Shown one piece after another: positions 18,655 to 27,102 of a DNA stretch of 64,000 bases. The first letter of the stretch is position 1; each line of letters opens with the position of its first letter. The position numbers and the translations under genes were made by a program. The notes beneath the pieces are model-generated. The model was not told the DNA's origin. It worked only from the letters and a program-made list of their open reading frames with translations, and did no database searches. This DNA is from an uncultured Flavobacteriaceae bacterium (GTDB taxonomy: Bacteria; Bacteroidota; Bacteroidia; Flavobacteriales; Flavobacteriaceae): assembly GCA_947502635.1 (NCBI GenBank), contig CANNAN010000004.1, forward strand, positions 248,001-312,000. The letters are read 5' to 3'.

Positions 18655-19512
18655 ATGAGTAAATTAAGAATTGCAGTACAGAAGTCGGGGCGTTTAAACG
18701 AAGACTCGATGAAAATTTTAAAAGACATCGGTATTTCTATCGATAACGGAAAGGATCAATTAAAAGCATCAGCCAGAAACTTTCCAGTAGAAGTTTTTTA
18801 CTTAAGAAATGGAGACATCCCACAATACCTTAAGGATGGTGTCGTTGACGCAGCAATTATTGGTGAAAATGTGCTAATTGAAAAGGGTAGTGATATTAGA
18901 GTTGCCGAAAAGTTAGGATTCTCTACTTGTAGAGTTTGTATTGCGGTGCCTAAATCGGTTGATTATAAAGGTATAGAAGACCTTGAAGGGAAACGTATTG
19001 CCACATCTTATCCAAATACCGTTAAAAATTATTTAAAGGAAAATAATATTTCAGCAAATCTGCATATTATAAATGGATCGGTGGAAATAGCGCCTAATAT
19101 CGGATTAGCAGATGCTATTTGTGACATTGTTTCCAGCGGGAGTACCTTGTTTAAAAACAATTTAAAGGAGGTTGAAATGATTTTAAAATCTGAGGCTGTA
19201 TTAGCCGTTTCACCACTTCTTAATGGCGAAAAACAAGCCATTCTTGATAAGATTCAATTTAGAATTCAATCCGTATTAAAAGGACGTCAATCAAAGTATA
19301 TTTTGTTGAATGCGCCTAACGATAAAATTCAAGACATTATCAATGTTTTACCAGGTATGAAAAGCCCAACTGTTTTACCTTTAGCACAAGAAGGATGGAG
19401 TTCTGTTCATTCTGTTATAAGCAAAAATGAGTTTTGGGATGTTATTGATGAATTAAAGAATAATGGTGCACAAGGCATTTTAGTTTGCCCTATTGAAAAA
19501 ATGGTGCTTTAA
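18655..19512 (+). CDS. hisG: ATP phosphoribosyltransferase HisG (long form)
   Basis: First enzyme of histidine synthesis: joins ATP and PRPP. At 285 aa it is the long, hexameric form with a C-terminal regulatory domain, where histidine gives feedback inhibition. Visible features are LRIAVQKSGRLNEDSMKIL at the start, DAAIIGENVLIEKG, and the PRPP-binding DIVSSGSTL. I use the ATG at 18655 rather than the upstream one at 18628, since the protein then begins with the usual MSKLRIAVQKSGRL. First structural gene after the attenuator. Confidence 0.96.
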   Translation: MSKLRIAVQKSGRLNEDSMKILKDIGISIDNGKDQLKASARNFPVEVFYLRNGDIPQYLKDGVVDAAIIGENVLIEKGSDIRVAEKLGFSTCRVCIAVPKSVDYKGIEDLEGKRIATSYPNTVKNYLKENNISANLHIINGSVEIAPNIGLADAICDIVSSGSTLFKNNLKEVEMILKSEAVLAVSPLLNGEKQAILDKIQFRIQSVLKGRQSKYILLNAPNDKIQDIINVLPGMKSPTVLPLAQEGWSSVHSVISKNEFWDVIDELKNNGAQGILVCPIEKMVL

Positions 19513-19575
19513 TACTAAACTTTAGTGCTGAGCAAAGCAGAAGCATGTTTCAGTATCTGAATAAATTGATACATT

Positions 19576-20859
19576 ATGCAAATTATAGATAATCCAAATA
19601 GAAATAGCTGGTTTGATATATTAAAACGTCCTACACAAACGGTTGATGATATTGAAGGCATTGTAAATGATGTTTTTAATGATGTCATCAAAAATGGTGA
19701 TACAGCTATTAATAAATACACGACACGTTTTGATGGTGTAGCACTTGAAAATAACGTTGTAAGCCTTAAAGAAATAAATTCAGCCATTGAAAACATTCCT
19801 GTTAAGCTTCAAAATGCCATAAAATTAGCAAAAGCCAATATCGAAAAGTTTCATAAAGCACAGCTAACAAATAGGGTAGAAGTAGAAACTGTAAGTGGTG
19901 TGTCTTGTTGGCAAGAAAAACGCCCTATAGAAAAAGTGGGATTATACATTCCTGGGGGAACAGCGCCTTTATTTTCTACGGTTTTAATGTTAGCTGTTCC
20001 AGCTCAAATTGCTGGATGTAAAGAAATTATTTTATGTTCACCGCCTAATAAAGCAGGGGAATTGGCACCAGAAATTCTTTTTGCAGCCCAGCTTTGTGGC
20101 GTCACAAAAATCATTAAAGTTGGCGGAATACAAGCCATTGCAGGATTAACATTTGGAACTGAAACAATTTCGAAAGTTTATAAAATTTTTGGACCTGGAA
20201 ATCAATATGTCACCGTAGCAAAACAACTCGCTACAAAGTATGGTGTAGCTATTGATATGCCTGCAGGACCAAGTGAATTGCTAGTGGTTGCCGATAATGG
20301 TGCCAATGCAGCATACATAGCTTCAGATTTATTAAGCCAGGCAGAACATGGCGAAGACAGTCAGGTTATTTTAGTATCTACATCTAAGGACTTGATTAGC
20401 TCTGTCTCAGAAGAAATTGAAACACAAATTAATGAATTACCAAGACAGGCTATTGCAGAAAAAGCCATTGCTAATTCTAAACTAATTTATATAGAAAATG
20501 ATAAATCTGCACTTGATTTAATAAATGAATACGGACCAGAGCATTTTATTATCTGTACTAAAAATGAAGATTTCTATATAAACGGAATAACCAATGCAGG
20601 TTCTATTTTTATAGGAGACTACACACCAGAAAGTGCTGGAGATTATGCTTCTGGAACAAATCACACCTTACCCACAAATGGTTTTTCAAAAGCTTATTCT
20701 GGAGTAAATTTAGATAGTTTTTTAAAGAATATGACTTTTCAAAAAATATCGAAAGAAGGTTTACTAAATATTGGAGAGGCTATAGAATTAATGGCAGAAG
20801 CAGAAGGATTACAGGCGCACAAAAACGCCGTATCCATTAGATTAAAAGATTTGAAATAA
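19576..20859 (+). CDS. hisD: Histidinol dehydrogenase HisD
   Basis: Catalyses the last two steps of histidine synthesis, oxidising histidinol to histidine with NAD. The 427-residue protein has the zinc and catalytic residues in DLLSQAEHGEDSQVI (Gln, His), EYGPEHFI (Glu, His) and ASGTNHTLPTNG (His), and the NAD-site motif KVGGIQAIAGLTFG and KIFGPGNQYV. Length is standard. 63 bases after hisG in the operon. Confidence 0.97.
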   Translation: MQIIDNPNRNSWFDILKRPTQTVDDIEGIVNDVFNDVIKNGDTAINKYTTRFDGVALENNVVSLKEINSAIENIPVKLQNAIKLAKANIEKFHKAQLTNRVEVETVSGVSCWQEKRPIEKVGLYIPGGTAPLFSTVLMLAVPAQIAGCKEIILCSPPNKAGELAPEILFAAQLCGVTKIIKVGGIQAIAGLTFGTETISKVYKIFGPGNQYVTVAKQLATKYGVAIDMPAGPSELLVVADNGANAAYIASDLLSQAEHGEDSQVILVSTSKDLISSVSEEIETQINELPRQAIAEKAIANSKLIYIENDKSALDLINEYGPEHFIICTKNEDFYINGITNAGSIFIGDYTPESAGDYASGTNHTLPTNGFSKAYSGVNLDSFLKNMTFQKISKEGLLNIGEAIELMAEAEGLQAHKNAVSIRLKDLK

Positions 20860-20863
20860 TTTT

Positions 20864-20886
20864 GTCATTCCTGAGAAGGCAGGAAT
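20864..20886 (+). repeat. Palindromic intergenic repeat, hisD-hisC gap
   Basis: gtcattcctgagaaggcagg followed by aat: a near-palindrome with attcctg/caggaat arms. It is one of five related copies within the his operon, each a short distance before the next gene. Confidence 0.75.
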
Positions 20887-20913
20887 ATGATGAACCAAGT
20901 TCATAAGACAACT

Positions 20914-21960
20914 ATGAAAACAGTATTTGATATAAACAACTTAGTAAGACCAACAATTAAAGCGTTAAAACCGTATTCATCGGCAAGAGATGAATTTCAA
21001 GGAAATAGCAATGCTATGGTATTTTTGGATGCTAATGAAAATCCATTCGAAAATGGTGTCAATCGTTACCCAGATCCGCAACAAGGTGGCGTAAAGACCC
21101 TCCTTTCTGAAATTAAAAAGATCAACGCAAAAAATATCCTTTTAGGAAATGGTAGTGATGAAGTCTTAGATCTCATTTTTAGAGCATTTTGCGAGCCAAA
21201 CAAGGATAACATCATCATATTACCACCAACCTATGGTATGTACAGTGTGTTGGCTAATATTAATGCCATCGACATAAAAGAAGTACAGCTATCAGATAAT
21301 TATCAACCAAAAGTTGAAACTATCTTAAATACAATAGATAGTAATAGCAAAATTCTTTTCTTGTGTTCACCAAACAACCCTACAGGTAATAGTTTCTCTG
21401 GTCAATCTGTTGAAGAATTACTAAATAAATTTAAAGGTATTGTAGTCATTGATGAGGCTTACATTGATTTTTCTAAAGAAAATAGTTGGATAGATCGCCT
21501 AGAAGAATTCCCTAATTTGGTAGTCACTCAAACGCTTTCTAAAGCTTATGGAATGGCAGGAATCAGACTGGGTATTTGTTATGCATCTACCGAGATTATT
21601 TCGGTTTTAAACAGCATAAAACCACCGTATAATGTTAATGAGTTAACACAACAAAAGGCTATTCAACAATTAAGTATAAAAGACCTAGCAATTAATCAAA
21701 TCAATGATATCTTAAAAGAACGTACTAATCTAATTTCAGAATTAGAGTCGGTTAATTTTATTTCAAAAGTTCACCCTTCTGATGCTAACTTTGTACTAGT
21801 AAAAGTTGATGATGCTACAAAACGCTATGACCAACTTATAGACAAAGGCATCGTTATAAGAAATAGAACCACACAGCCAGGTTGTGAAAATTGTCTAAGA
21901 TTAACTGTTGGAACTAAAGAAGAAAATAAAATATTAATAAAAGCATTAAAAGGTTTATAA
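20914..21960 (+). CDS. hisC: Histidinol-phosphate aminotransferase HisC
   Basis: PLP enzyme converting imidazole-acetol phosphate and glutamate to histidinol phosphate. Visible motifs: GNGSDEVLDL (cofactor phosphate), CSPNNPTGN, VVIDEAYIDF and the Schiff-base Lys in TLSKAYGMAGIRLG. I choose the ATG at 20914 (MKTVFDINNLVRP, 348 aa); the upstream ATG at 20887 begins inside the palindromic repeat and adds residues outside the family. Confidence 0.95.
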   Translation: MKTVFDINNLVRPTIKALKPYSSARDEFQGNSNAMVFLDANENPFENGVNRYPDPQQGGVKTLLSEIKKINAKNILLGNGSDEVLDLIFRAFCEPNKDNIIILPPTYGMYSVLANINAIDIKEVQLSDNYQPKVETILNTIDSNSKILFLCSPNNPTGNSFSGQSVEELLNKFKGIVVIDEAYIDFSKENSWIDRLEEFPNLVVTQTLSKAYGMAGIRLGICYASTEIISVLNSIKPPYNVNELTQQKAIQQLSIKDLAINQINDILKERTNLISELESVNFISKVHPSDANFVLVKVDDATKRYDQLIDKGIVIRNRTTQPGCENCLRLTVGTKEENKILIKALKGL

Positions 21961-21966
21961 AACCCT

Positions 21967-22042
21967 GTCATTCCTACAAAGGCAGGAATACGATATAGAA
22001 AATTTAAGCTTAACTTAAAAAGATTTCTGCAAAGGCAGGAAT
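21967..22042 (+). repeat. Pair of palindromic repeats, hisC-hisB gap
   Basis: Two copies of the ttcct...gcaggaat element (21967-21989 and 22023-22042) separated by 33 bases, together forming a 76-bp unit that fills the gap between hisC and hisB. Confidence 0.75.
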
Positions 22043-22051
22043 AACAAGAAG

Positions 22052-23185
22052 ATGAAAAAAGTACTATTTATAGATCGCGACGGTACCATAATTAGAGAAC
22101 CAGCCGATGAGCAAATCGATTCGCTTGAAAAATTAGAATTTTACCCAAAGGTATTTCAATATTTAAGTAAAATAGCTAACGAATTAGATTATGAAATTGT
22201 GATGATTACCAATCAGGACGGATTAGGAACAGAAGCTTTTCCTGAAAATGATTTTTGGCCTATTCATAATTTTATTATTAAATGCTTTGAAGATCAAGGC
22301 ATTGTTTTTAAAGAGCAATTCATAGATAGAACTTTTGCAAAAGACAATGCGCCAACAAGAAAACCTAATACGGGTTTACTAACAAAATATTTTTCTGACG
22401 ATTACGATTTAGAAAACTCTTTTGTAATAGGCGATAGGCTTACAGACATCGAGTTAGCAAAAAATTTAGGAGCCAAAGGTATTTTTATAAATGATGAGAC
22501 CCATTTAGGAACCGACGAAATCACTGTAAAAAGAGAGCAATTAGACACTTTTATTGCATTAGAAAGCAATGATTGGGAAAAAATCTATGCCTTCTTAAAA
22601 ACAAGTGCACGTACTGGAGAAATTATTCGAAATACAAATGAAACAAAAATTGCTATTGAAGTGAATCTAGATGGAACAGGCAAAAGCAATATCGATACTG
22701 GGCTTGCTTTTTTTGATCATATGTTAGATCAAATAGCACGTCACGGACAATTAGATTTAAATATAAAAGTTGATGGCGATTTAGAAGTTGACGAACACCA
22801 TACCATTGAAGATACAGCCATTGCCTTAGGCGAACTATTCAACACCGCCTTGGGGAATAAATTAGGCATAGAGCGTTATGGATTTTGCTTACCTATGGAC
22901 GATTGCTATGCACAAGCGGCTATCGATTTTGGAGGAAGAAATTGGTTGGTTTGGGAAGCTGACTTTAAAAGGGAAATGATTGGAAAAATGCCAACAGAAA
23001 TGTTTTATCATTTCTTTAAATCATTTACAGACGGTGCCAAATGTAATTTAAACATTAAAGCAGAAGGACAAAACGAGCACCATAAAATTGAAGCCATTTT
23101 TAAAGCCTTTGCTAAAGCCATAAAAATGGCAGTAAAGCGTGATACAGAAAAAATGATTTTACCATCAACAAAAGGGCTTTTGTAA
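22052..23185 (+). CDS. hisB: Bifunctional histidinol-phosphatase / imidazoleglycerol-phosphate dehydratase HisB
   Basis: A 377-residue fusion. The N-terminal HAD phosphatase (about 1-165) has the nucleophile motif [10 protein letters not shown] and [16 protein letters not shown]; the C-terminal dehydratase has the two metal-binding His clusters [14 protein letters not shown] with [14 protein letters not shown], and later [14 protein letters not shown]. It catalyses steps 6 and 8 of the pathway. The fused form is shared with enterobacteria and common in Bacteroidota. Confidence 0.97.
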   Translation: MKKVLFIDRDGTIIREPADEQIDSLEKLEFYPKVFQYLSKIANELDYEIVMITNQDGLGTEAFPENDFWPIHNFIIKCFEDQGIVFKEQFIDRTFAKDNAPTRKPNTGLLTKYFSDDYDLENSFVIGDRLTDIELAKNLGAKGIFINDETHLGTDEITVKREQLDTFIALESNDWEKIYAFLKTSARTGEIIRNTNETKIAIEVNLDGTGKSNIDTGLAFFDHMLDQIARHGQLDLNIKVDGDLEVDEHHTIEDTAIALGELFNTALGNKLGIERYGFCLPMDDCYAQAAIDFGGRNWLVWEADFKREMIGKMPTEMFYHFFKSFTDGAKCNLNIKAEGQNEHHKIEAIFKAFAKAIKMAVKRDTEKMILPSTKGLL

Positions 23186-23298
23186 ATTCCAAAAATCAAA
23201 ATCCAAACCATTCAGATTCCTTTTTGGAATTTGGAGATTTAAATTTGTATTTGTAACAATATGATTCAAATACCTAATAATTAATAAAAATATAAAAT

Positions 23299-23880
23299 TT
23301 GAAACTTGTAATTATTAACTACGGTGCTGGAAACATTAAAAGCATTCAATTTGCTTTTAAACGCTTAGGAATTGACGCTGTATTATCAAATGATCCAGAA
23401 GAAATTTTAGCTGCAGACAAAATTATTTTTCCTGGTGTCGGTGAGGCAAGTTCAGCTATGGCTATGTTACGAAGTAGTGGATTAGACAAGCTCATTCCTA
23501 CTTTAAAACAACCTGTTTTAGGAATCTGTCTGGGTATGCAATTACTATGTGAATCAACCGAAGAGGGAAACACAGAAGGCCTTGGCATATTTAGAACAAA
23601 GGTGAAGCGCTTTGCAAATGATGTTAAAGTACCGCAAATGGGATGGAATGTTATTAAAGACTTAAAATCTGGTTTGTTTTCTGGAATTAAAGAAAATGAA
23701 TATATGTATTTGGTACACAGTTACTATGCAGAACACTGTGATGAGACTATTGCAAAAACGGATTATGGTATTAATTACGCCTCAGCATTACAACATAATA
23801 ATTTTTATGGCGTGCAATTTCATCCAGAAAAGAGTAGTTTAGCAGGAGCAAGAATATTGAATAATTTCTTAAATTTATAG
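23299..23880 (+). CDS. hisH: Imidazole glycerol phosphate synthase glutaminase subunit HisH
   Basis: Class I glutamine amidotransferase that feeds ammonia to HisF. The catalytic Cys is in GICLGMQLLCES and the His-Glu pair in GVQFHPEKSSLAG; the oxyanion segment PGVGEASSAM is present. 193 aa, normal length. Start is TTG, giving the conserved opening KLVIINYGAGNIKSIQ; no closer ATG fits. Confidence 0.95.
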   Translation: MKLVIINYGAGNIKSIQFAFKRLGIDAVLSNDPEEILAADKIIFPGVGEASSAMAMLRSSGLDKLIPTLKQPVLGICLGMQLLCESTEEGNTEGLGIFRTKVKRFANDVKVPQMGWNVIKDLKSGLFSGIKENEYMYLVHSYYAEHCDETIAKTDYGINYASALQHNNFYGVQFHPEKSSLAGARILNNFLNL

Positions 23881-23898
23881 CTTTACTCATATTGAATT

Positions 23899-24075
23899 AT
23901 GAATGTATTAGACAAAAAGATAATACTTGAAACTTATAAATGGATTAAAGTAAAAAGTTATGTTGACGATGAAAGCTTATCGTGGGAAGAACGCTATAAA
24001 AAATTAGAAAAACATCATATAGAAGAAACTACATTTTTGATTGATAAAATAAGAGAGGTAGTTAAAAATATTTGA
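23899..24075 (+). CDS. Small hypothetical protein in the his operon (58 aa)
   Basis: A 58-codon frame beginning MNVLDKKIILETYKWIK and ending EVVKNI, in the gap between hisH and hisA. It is highly charged, likely helical (SLSWEERYKKLEKHHIEETT), with no signal peptide. Its composition and codon use match neighbouring genes and it starts 18 bases after the hisH stop, so I think it is real and translated as part of the operon. I do not recognise the family. Confidence 0.55.
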   Translation: MNVLDKKIILETYKWIKVKSYVDDESLSWEERYKKLEKHHIEETTFLIDKIREVVKNI

Positions 24076-24079
24076 TAAT

Positions 24080-24156
24080 GCACACTGAGCGCAATCGAAA
24101 TGCCTCTGTAAAATAAAGAAGTATTAATTAAAAAAATTTCTGCTTTCGCAGGAAAT
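24080..24156 (+). repeat. Composite palindromic repeat, hisH-hisA gap
   Basis: A degenerate copy of the cactgagcgcaatcgaa element (from 24080) followed by an atttctgctttcgcaggaaa palindrome (24136-24156) just before the hisA start. The same two-part structure occurs before hisF. Confidence 0.7.
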
Positions 24157-24159
24157 ATT

Positions 24160-24894
24160 ATGAGAATTATACCAGCCATAGACATTATAGACGGAAAATG
24201 TGTTCGATTAACCAAAGGAAATTACGACACTAAAAAAGTATACAATGAAAATCCTTTAGAAGTTGCTAAGATGTTCGAAAGCTCTGGCATTGAATACTTA
24301 CACTTAGTTGATTTAGATGGTGCAAAAGCAAAGCACATAGTAAATTATAAAGTATTGGAACAGATTGCATCTAAAACAAGCCTCAAAATAGATTTTGGAG
24401 GCGGATTAAAAGCGAATGAAGATTTGCATATTGCTTTTAATTCTGGAGCAAAACAGATTACAGGAGGAAGTATTGCTGTTAAAGACCCTGAAATTTTTGA
24501 AGGTTGGATTAATAAATATGGTGCCGAAAAAATTATTCTTGGAGCCGATAGTGACCATGGAAAAATATCTATAAATGGTTGGATGGAGCAAAGTAAAGAG
24601 GATGTGATCCCGTTTATTAAATCTTATCAAAAGAAAAGTATCAAATATGTTATTTGTACAGATATATCAAAAGACGGTATGCTTGAAGGTCCATCTGTTG
24701 ACTTGTATAAGCAAATCATTTCAGAATGTACAAACAGCAGTAGTGATCAATCCATTAAGTTAATAGCATCTGGAGGTATTTCATCTATTGAAGAGTTACC
24801 CATTTTAAAAGAAATAGGTTGTGAAGGTGTCATTATTGGAAAAGCTATTTACGAAAACAGAATAAGTATGTACGAATTAGAAAAATTTGTATAA
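24160..24894 (+). CDS. hisA: ProFAR isomerase HisA
   Basis: TIM-barrel isomerase of histidine synthesis, 244 aa. The catalytic acid D8 lies in [14 protein letters not shown] and the second catalytic Asp in [16 protein letters not shown]; phosphate-binding motifs are [10 protein letters not shown] and [12 protein letters not shown]. The start directly follows the palindromic repeat. Confidence 0.96.
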   Translation: MRIIPAIDIIDGKCVRLTKGNYDTKKVYNENPLEVAKMFESSGIEYLHLVDLDGAKAKHIVNYKVLEQIASKTSLKIDFGGGLKANEDLHIAFNSGAKQITGGSIAVKDPEIFEGWINKYGAEKIILGADSDHGKISINGWMEQSKEDVIPFIKSYQKKSIKYVICTDISKDGMLEGPSVDLYKQIISECTNSSSDQSIKLIASGGISSIEELPILKEIGCEGVIIGKAIYENRISMYELEKFV

Positions 24895-24933
24895 AATCTG
24901 ATTAAAGATTTATAAAAAGAAATAGAAAATAAA

Positions 24934-25006
24934 TGTCACGCTGAATACAGTTAAAGCGTCTCATTAAAATGAATTATAATTAATAAAATTCCTGTTTTCG
25001 CAGGAA
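24934..25006 (+). repeat. Composite palindromic repeat, hisA-hisF gap
   Basis: tgtcacgctgaatacagtta (from 24934) followed at 24988-25006 by attcctgttttcgcagga, ending 8 bases before the hisF start. Same arrangement and nearly the same total length (73 versus 77 bp) as the element before hisA. Confidence 0.7.
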
Positions 25007-25014
25007 AACCAACT

Positions 25015-25770
25015 ATGCTTACAAAAAGAATCATACCCTGTTTAGATATTAAAGACGGAAGAACTGTTAAAGGTGTAAATTTTGTGGATTTACGTGATGC
25101 TGGTGACCCTGTAGAATTAGCAAAACAATATGCAGATATTGGGGCAGACGAATTAGTTTTTCTTGATATTTCAGCAACCCTTGAAGGACGTGCTACCACT
25201 CTAGATATGGTATTACATGTAGCTGAACAAGTAAACATTCCCTTTACAGTTGGAGGAGGCATCTCTTCTATTGAAGATGTTGATGCTCTGTTAAAATGTG
25301 GTGCAGATAAAGTATCTATAAATTCTTCTGCAGTTAAAAGGCCTGAGTTGGTTAATGAATTATCCGATAAATTTGGAAGTCAATGTGTCGTTGTTGCTAT
25401 TGATGCAAAACAAGTAGAAGGCCAATGGAAAGTACATTTGGCTGGCGGTAGTATTCCAACCGAAATTGATCTGTTTGAATGGGCAAAAGAGGTTGAAACA
25501 CGCGGTGCTGGAGAAATTTTGTTTACATCCATGAATCATGATGGTACTAAAAATGGTTTTGCGAATGAGGCGTTAGCTAAATTATCTGAAACACTAAATA
25601 TCCCAATTATAGCTTCTGGTGGAGCTGGTAATGTACAGCATTTTATAGACACTTTCAAAAAAGGAAAATCTGATGCTGCTTTAGCGGCTAGTGTATTTCA
25701 TTTTGGTGAAATTCCAATTCCTAACTTGAAAAAAGAATTAAAAGCCAATAATATAGAAGTACGGTTATAG
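25015..25770 (+). CDS. hisF: Imidazole glycerol phosphate synthase cyclase subunit HisF
   Basis: TIM-barrel cyclase that works with HisH to make imidazole glycerol phosphate and AICAR. Catalytic D11 is in [14 protein letters not shown] and D130 in [12 protein letters not shown]; phosphate sites [10 protein letters not shown] and [12 protein letters not shown]. 251 aa, standard length. Confidence 0.97.
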   Translation: MLTKRIIPCLDIKDGRTVKGVNFVDLRDAGDPVELAKQYADIGADELVFLDISATLEGRATTLDMVLHVAEQVNIPFTVGGGISSIEDVDALLKCGADKVSINSSAVKRPELVNELSDKFGSQCVVVAIDAKQVEGQWKVHLAGGSIPTEIDLFEWAKEVETRGAGEILFTSMNHDGTKNGFANEALAKLSETLNIPIIASGGAGNVQHFIDTFKKGKSDAALAASVFHFGEIPIPNLKKELKANNIEVRL

Positions 25771-25773
25771 TAG

Positions 25774-25987
25774 ATGAATCAAAGGCTTGGAAATATAACG
25801 TTAGCAATTAGTGATTCGTTTTTCTTTTTTTATTTACTGATACCATACAAAGAGGTTATAAAAAATTAAAAACTCAGAATATAAAAATAATAAGAGAATT
25901 GACGGAAGAGCCATATGGAAAGCATTAGTTTTTAAAGATTTATATGGTAAACTTTGGGTTTTAATTCAACCAAAAAAGGAAAAATAA
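25774..25987 (+). pseudogene. Decayed VOC (glyoxalase/dioxygenase-like) family gene
   Basis: Starts with MNQRLGNITLAISDS, a typical VOC-family opening, then loses most of the middle. From about 25830 a different frame reads LFTDTIQRGYKKLKTQNI followed by REL TEEPYGK, and after a one-base shift near 25917 reads ALVFKDLYGKLWVLIQP to a stop directly abutting hisI. These are the recognisable C-terminal VOC motifs (EEPYG, FKDLYG.LW.LIQP). So the gene carries an internal deletion of roughly 60 codons plus at least one frameshift. No product is expected, but the transcript continues into hisI. Confidence 0.65.
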
Positions 25988-26581
25988 ATGAACATAAAAT
26001 ACGATGAAAATGGACTTGTTCCAGCAATCATACAAGACGCTACAACAAAAAATGTTTTGATGTTGGGGTATATGAATGATGCAGCTTACAAAAAAACGAT
26101 TGATACTAACCAGGTTACTTTTTTTAGTAGAAGCAAACAGCGTTTATGGACTAAAGGAGAAGAAAGTGGAAATTTTTTAAATCTGGTTGATATAAAAAAT
26201 GATTGTGATAAAGATACTCTTTTAATTCAGGTAACCCCAGCTGGGCCTACATGTCACAAAGGAACAGACACTTGTTGGGAAGGTGAGAACAAGCAATCTT
26301 ATGGTTTTTTCTCAACGTTAGAAGAAGTTATTACAGAACGTGTCTCAAATAAAGATACCAAAAAATCTTATGTCGCTAGTTTGTTTGATAAAGGCATTAA
26401 TAAAATAGCTCAAAAAGTAGGCGAGGAGGCTGTAGAAACCGTTATTGAAGCTATGGACAACAATGATGAGTTATTTTTATATGAATCGGCAGACTTATTA
26501 TTTCATTATTTAATGCTGCTAAAAGCAAAAGGGTTTAGCTTAAAAGACATTGAGGAAGAATTAAAAGGAAGACACAAATAA
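25988..26581 (+). CDS. hisI: Bifunctional PRA-CH / PRA-PH HisIE
   Basis: Fusion of phosphoribosyl-AMP cyclohydrolase (N-terminal; TFFSRSKQRLWTKGEESGN, and zinc/magnesium Cys in AGPTCHKGTDTCW) with phosphoribosyl-ATP pyrophosphatase (C-terminal; KVGEEAVETVIEAM). Catalyses steps 2 and 3 of histidine synthesis. 197 aa, typical. Last gene of the his operon. Confidence 0.96.
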   Translation: MNIKYDENGLVPAIIQDATTKNVLMLGYMNDAAYKKTIDTNQVTFFSRSKQRLWTKGEESGNFLNLVDIKNDCDKDTLLIQVTPAGPTCHKGTDTCWEGENKQSYGFFSTLEEVITERVSNKDTKKSYVASLFDKGINKIAQKVGEEAVETVIEAMDNNDELFLYESADLLFHYLMLLKAKGFSLKDIEEELKGRHK

Positions 26582-26627
26582 TTAAATTTCATTATATTTA
26601 CACTATATAATTAAAATTATTGCACCC

Positions 26628-26975
26628 ATGAATCTACAAAAAACCATCCTATCGTTATTATTTTTTGTAATCACATCATCTGCTGTTTTCGCTCAGAAAG
26701 ATGTTGATAATCAAATAAATGACCTAATTCAATATGATAATGTCAAATTAACAGGACATGACAAAAGTTTAAAACTTTCGGAAACACAAGAATCCAAAGC
26801 TAAGGAACTCTACAAAGCGCTTATTCTTTTTCAATCGGAAACATCTAAATCAAAAAAAAAGAAAGTAGCATATAAGGAAGAATTGAAAACGAAACGTATG
26901 GAAACAATAAACGCAGTAAAAAGTTTATTAACACCAAAGCAATTAGCTGCTTATAACGCTTACGGAGCAAAATAA
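26628..26975 (+). CDS. Small secreted protein
   Basis: A 115-residue protein with an N-terminal signal peptide (TILSLLFFVITSSAVFAQ) and a Lys-rich helical body; LSETQESKAKELYKALI and LLTPKQLAAYNAYG resemble the heptad layout of Spy/CpxP-like periplasmic helical proteins, where LTPxQ motifs recur. It lies 46 bases after hisI but is followed by its own terminator. Function uncertain. Confidence 0.65.
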   Translation: MNLQKTILSLLFFVITSSAVFAQKDVDNQINDLIQYDNVKLTGHDKSLKLSETQESKAKELYKALILFQSETSKSKKKKVAYKEELKTKRMETINAVKSLLTPKQLAAYNAYGAK

Positions 26976-26996
26976 GCATTCTATATAATCATAATT

Positions 26997-27034
26997 AAAA
27001 AAGGCATTAGATCATCATTTCTAATGCCTTTTTT
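26997..27034 (+). terminator. Terminator after the small secreted protein gene
   Basis: Stem aaaaaaggcattaga / tctaatgcctttttt with an 8-base loop; 15 bp, perfect. Its core stem is repeated in the terminator at 28518. Confidence 0.9.
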
Positions 27035-27102
27035 AATTATAATCTTTTCCCCATCTTATTACGTAAATTAAATTATTAATAAACTCCAAAATCTATTAAT
27101 TT

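Noticed and set aside
24934-24962. Third copy of the CBASS tgtcacgct motif in the his operon
   Set aside because: Only the first nine bases agree; the rest belongs to the dispersed flavobacterial ctgagcgcagtcgaa repeat.
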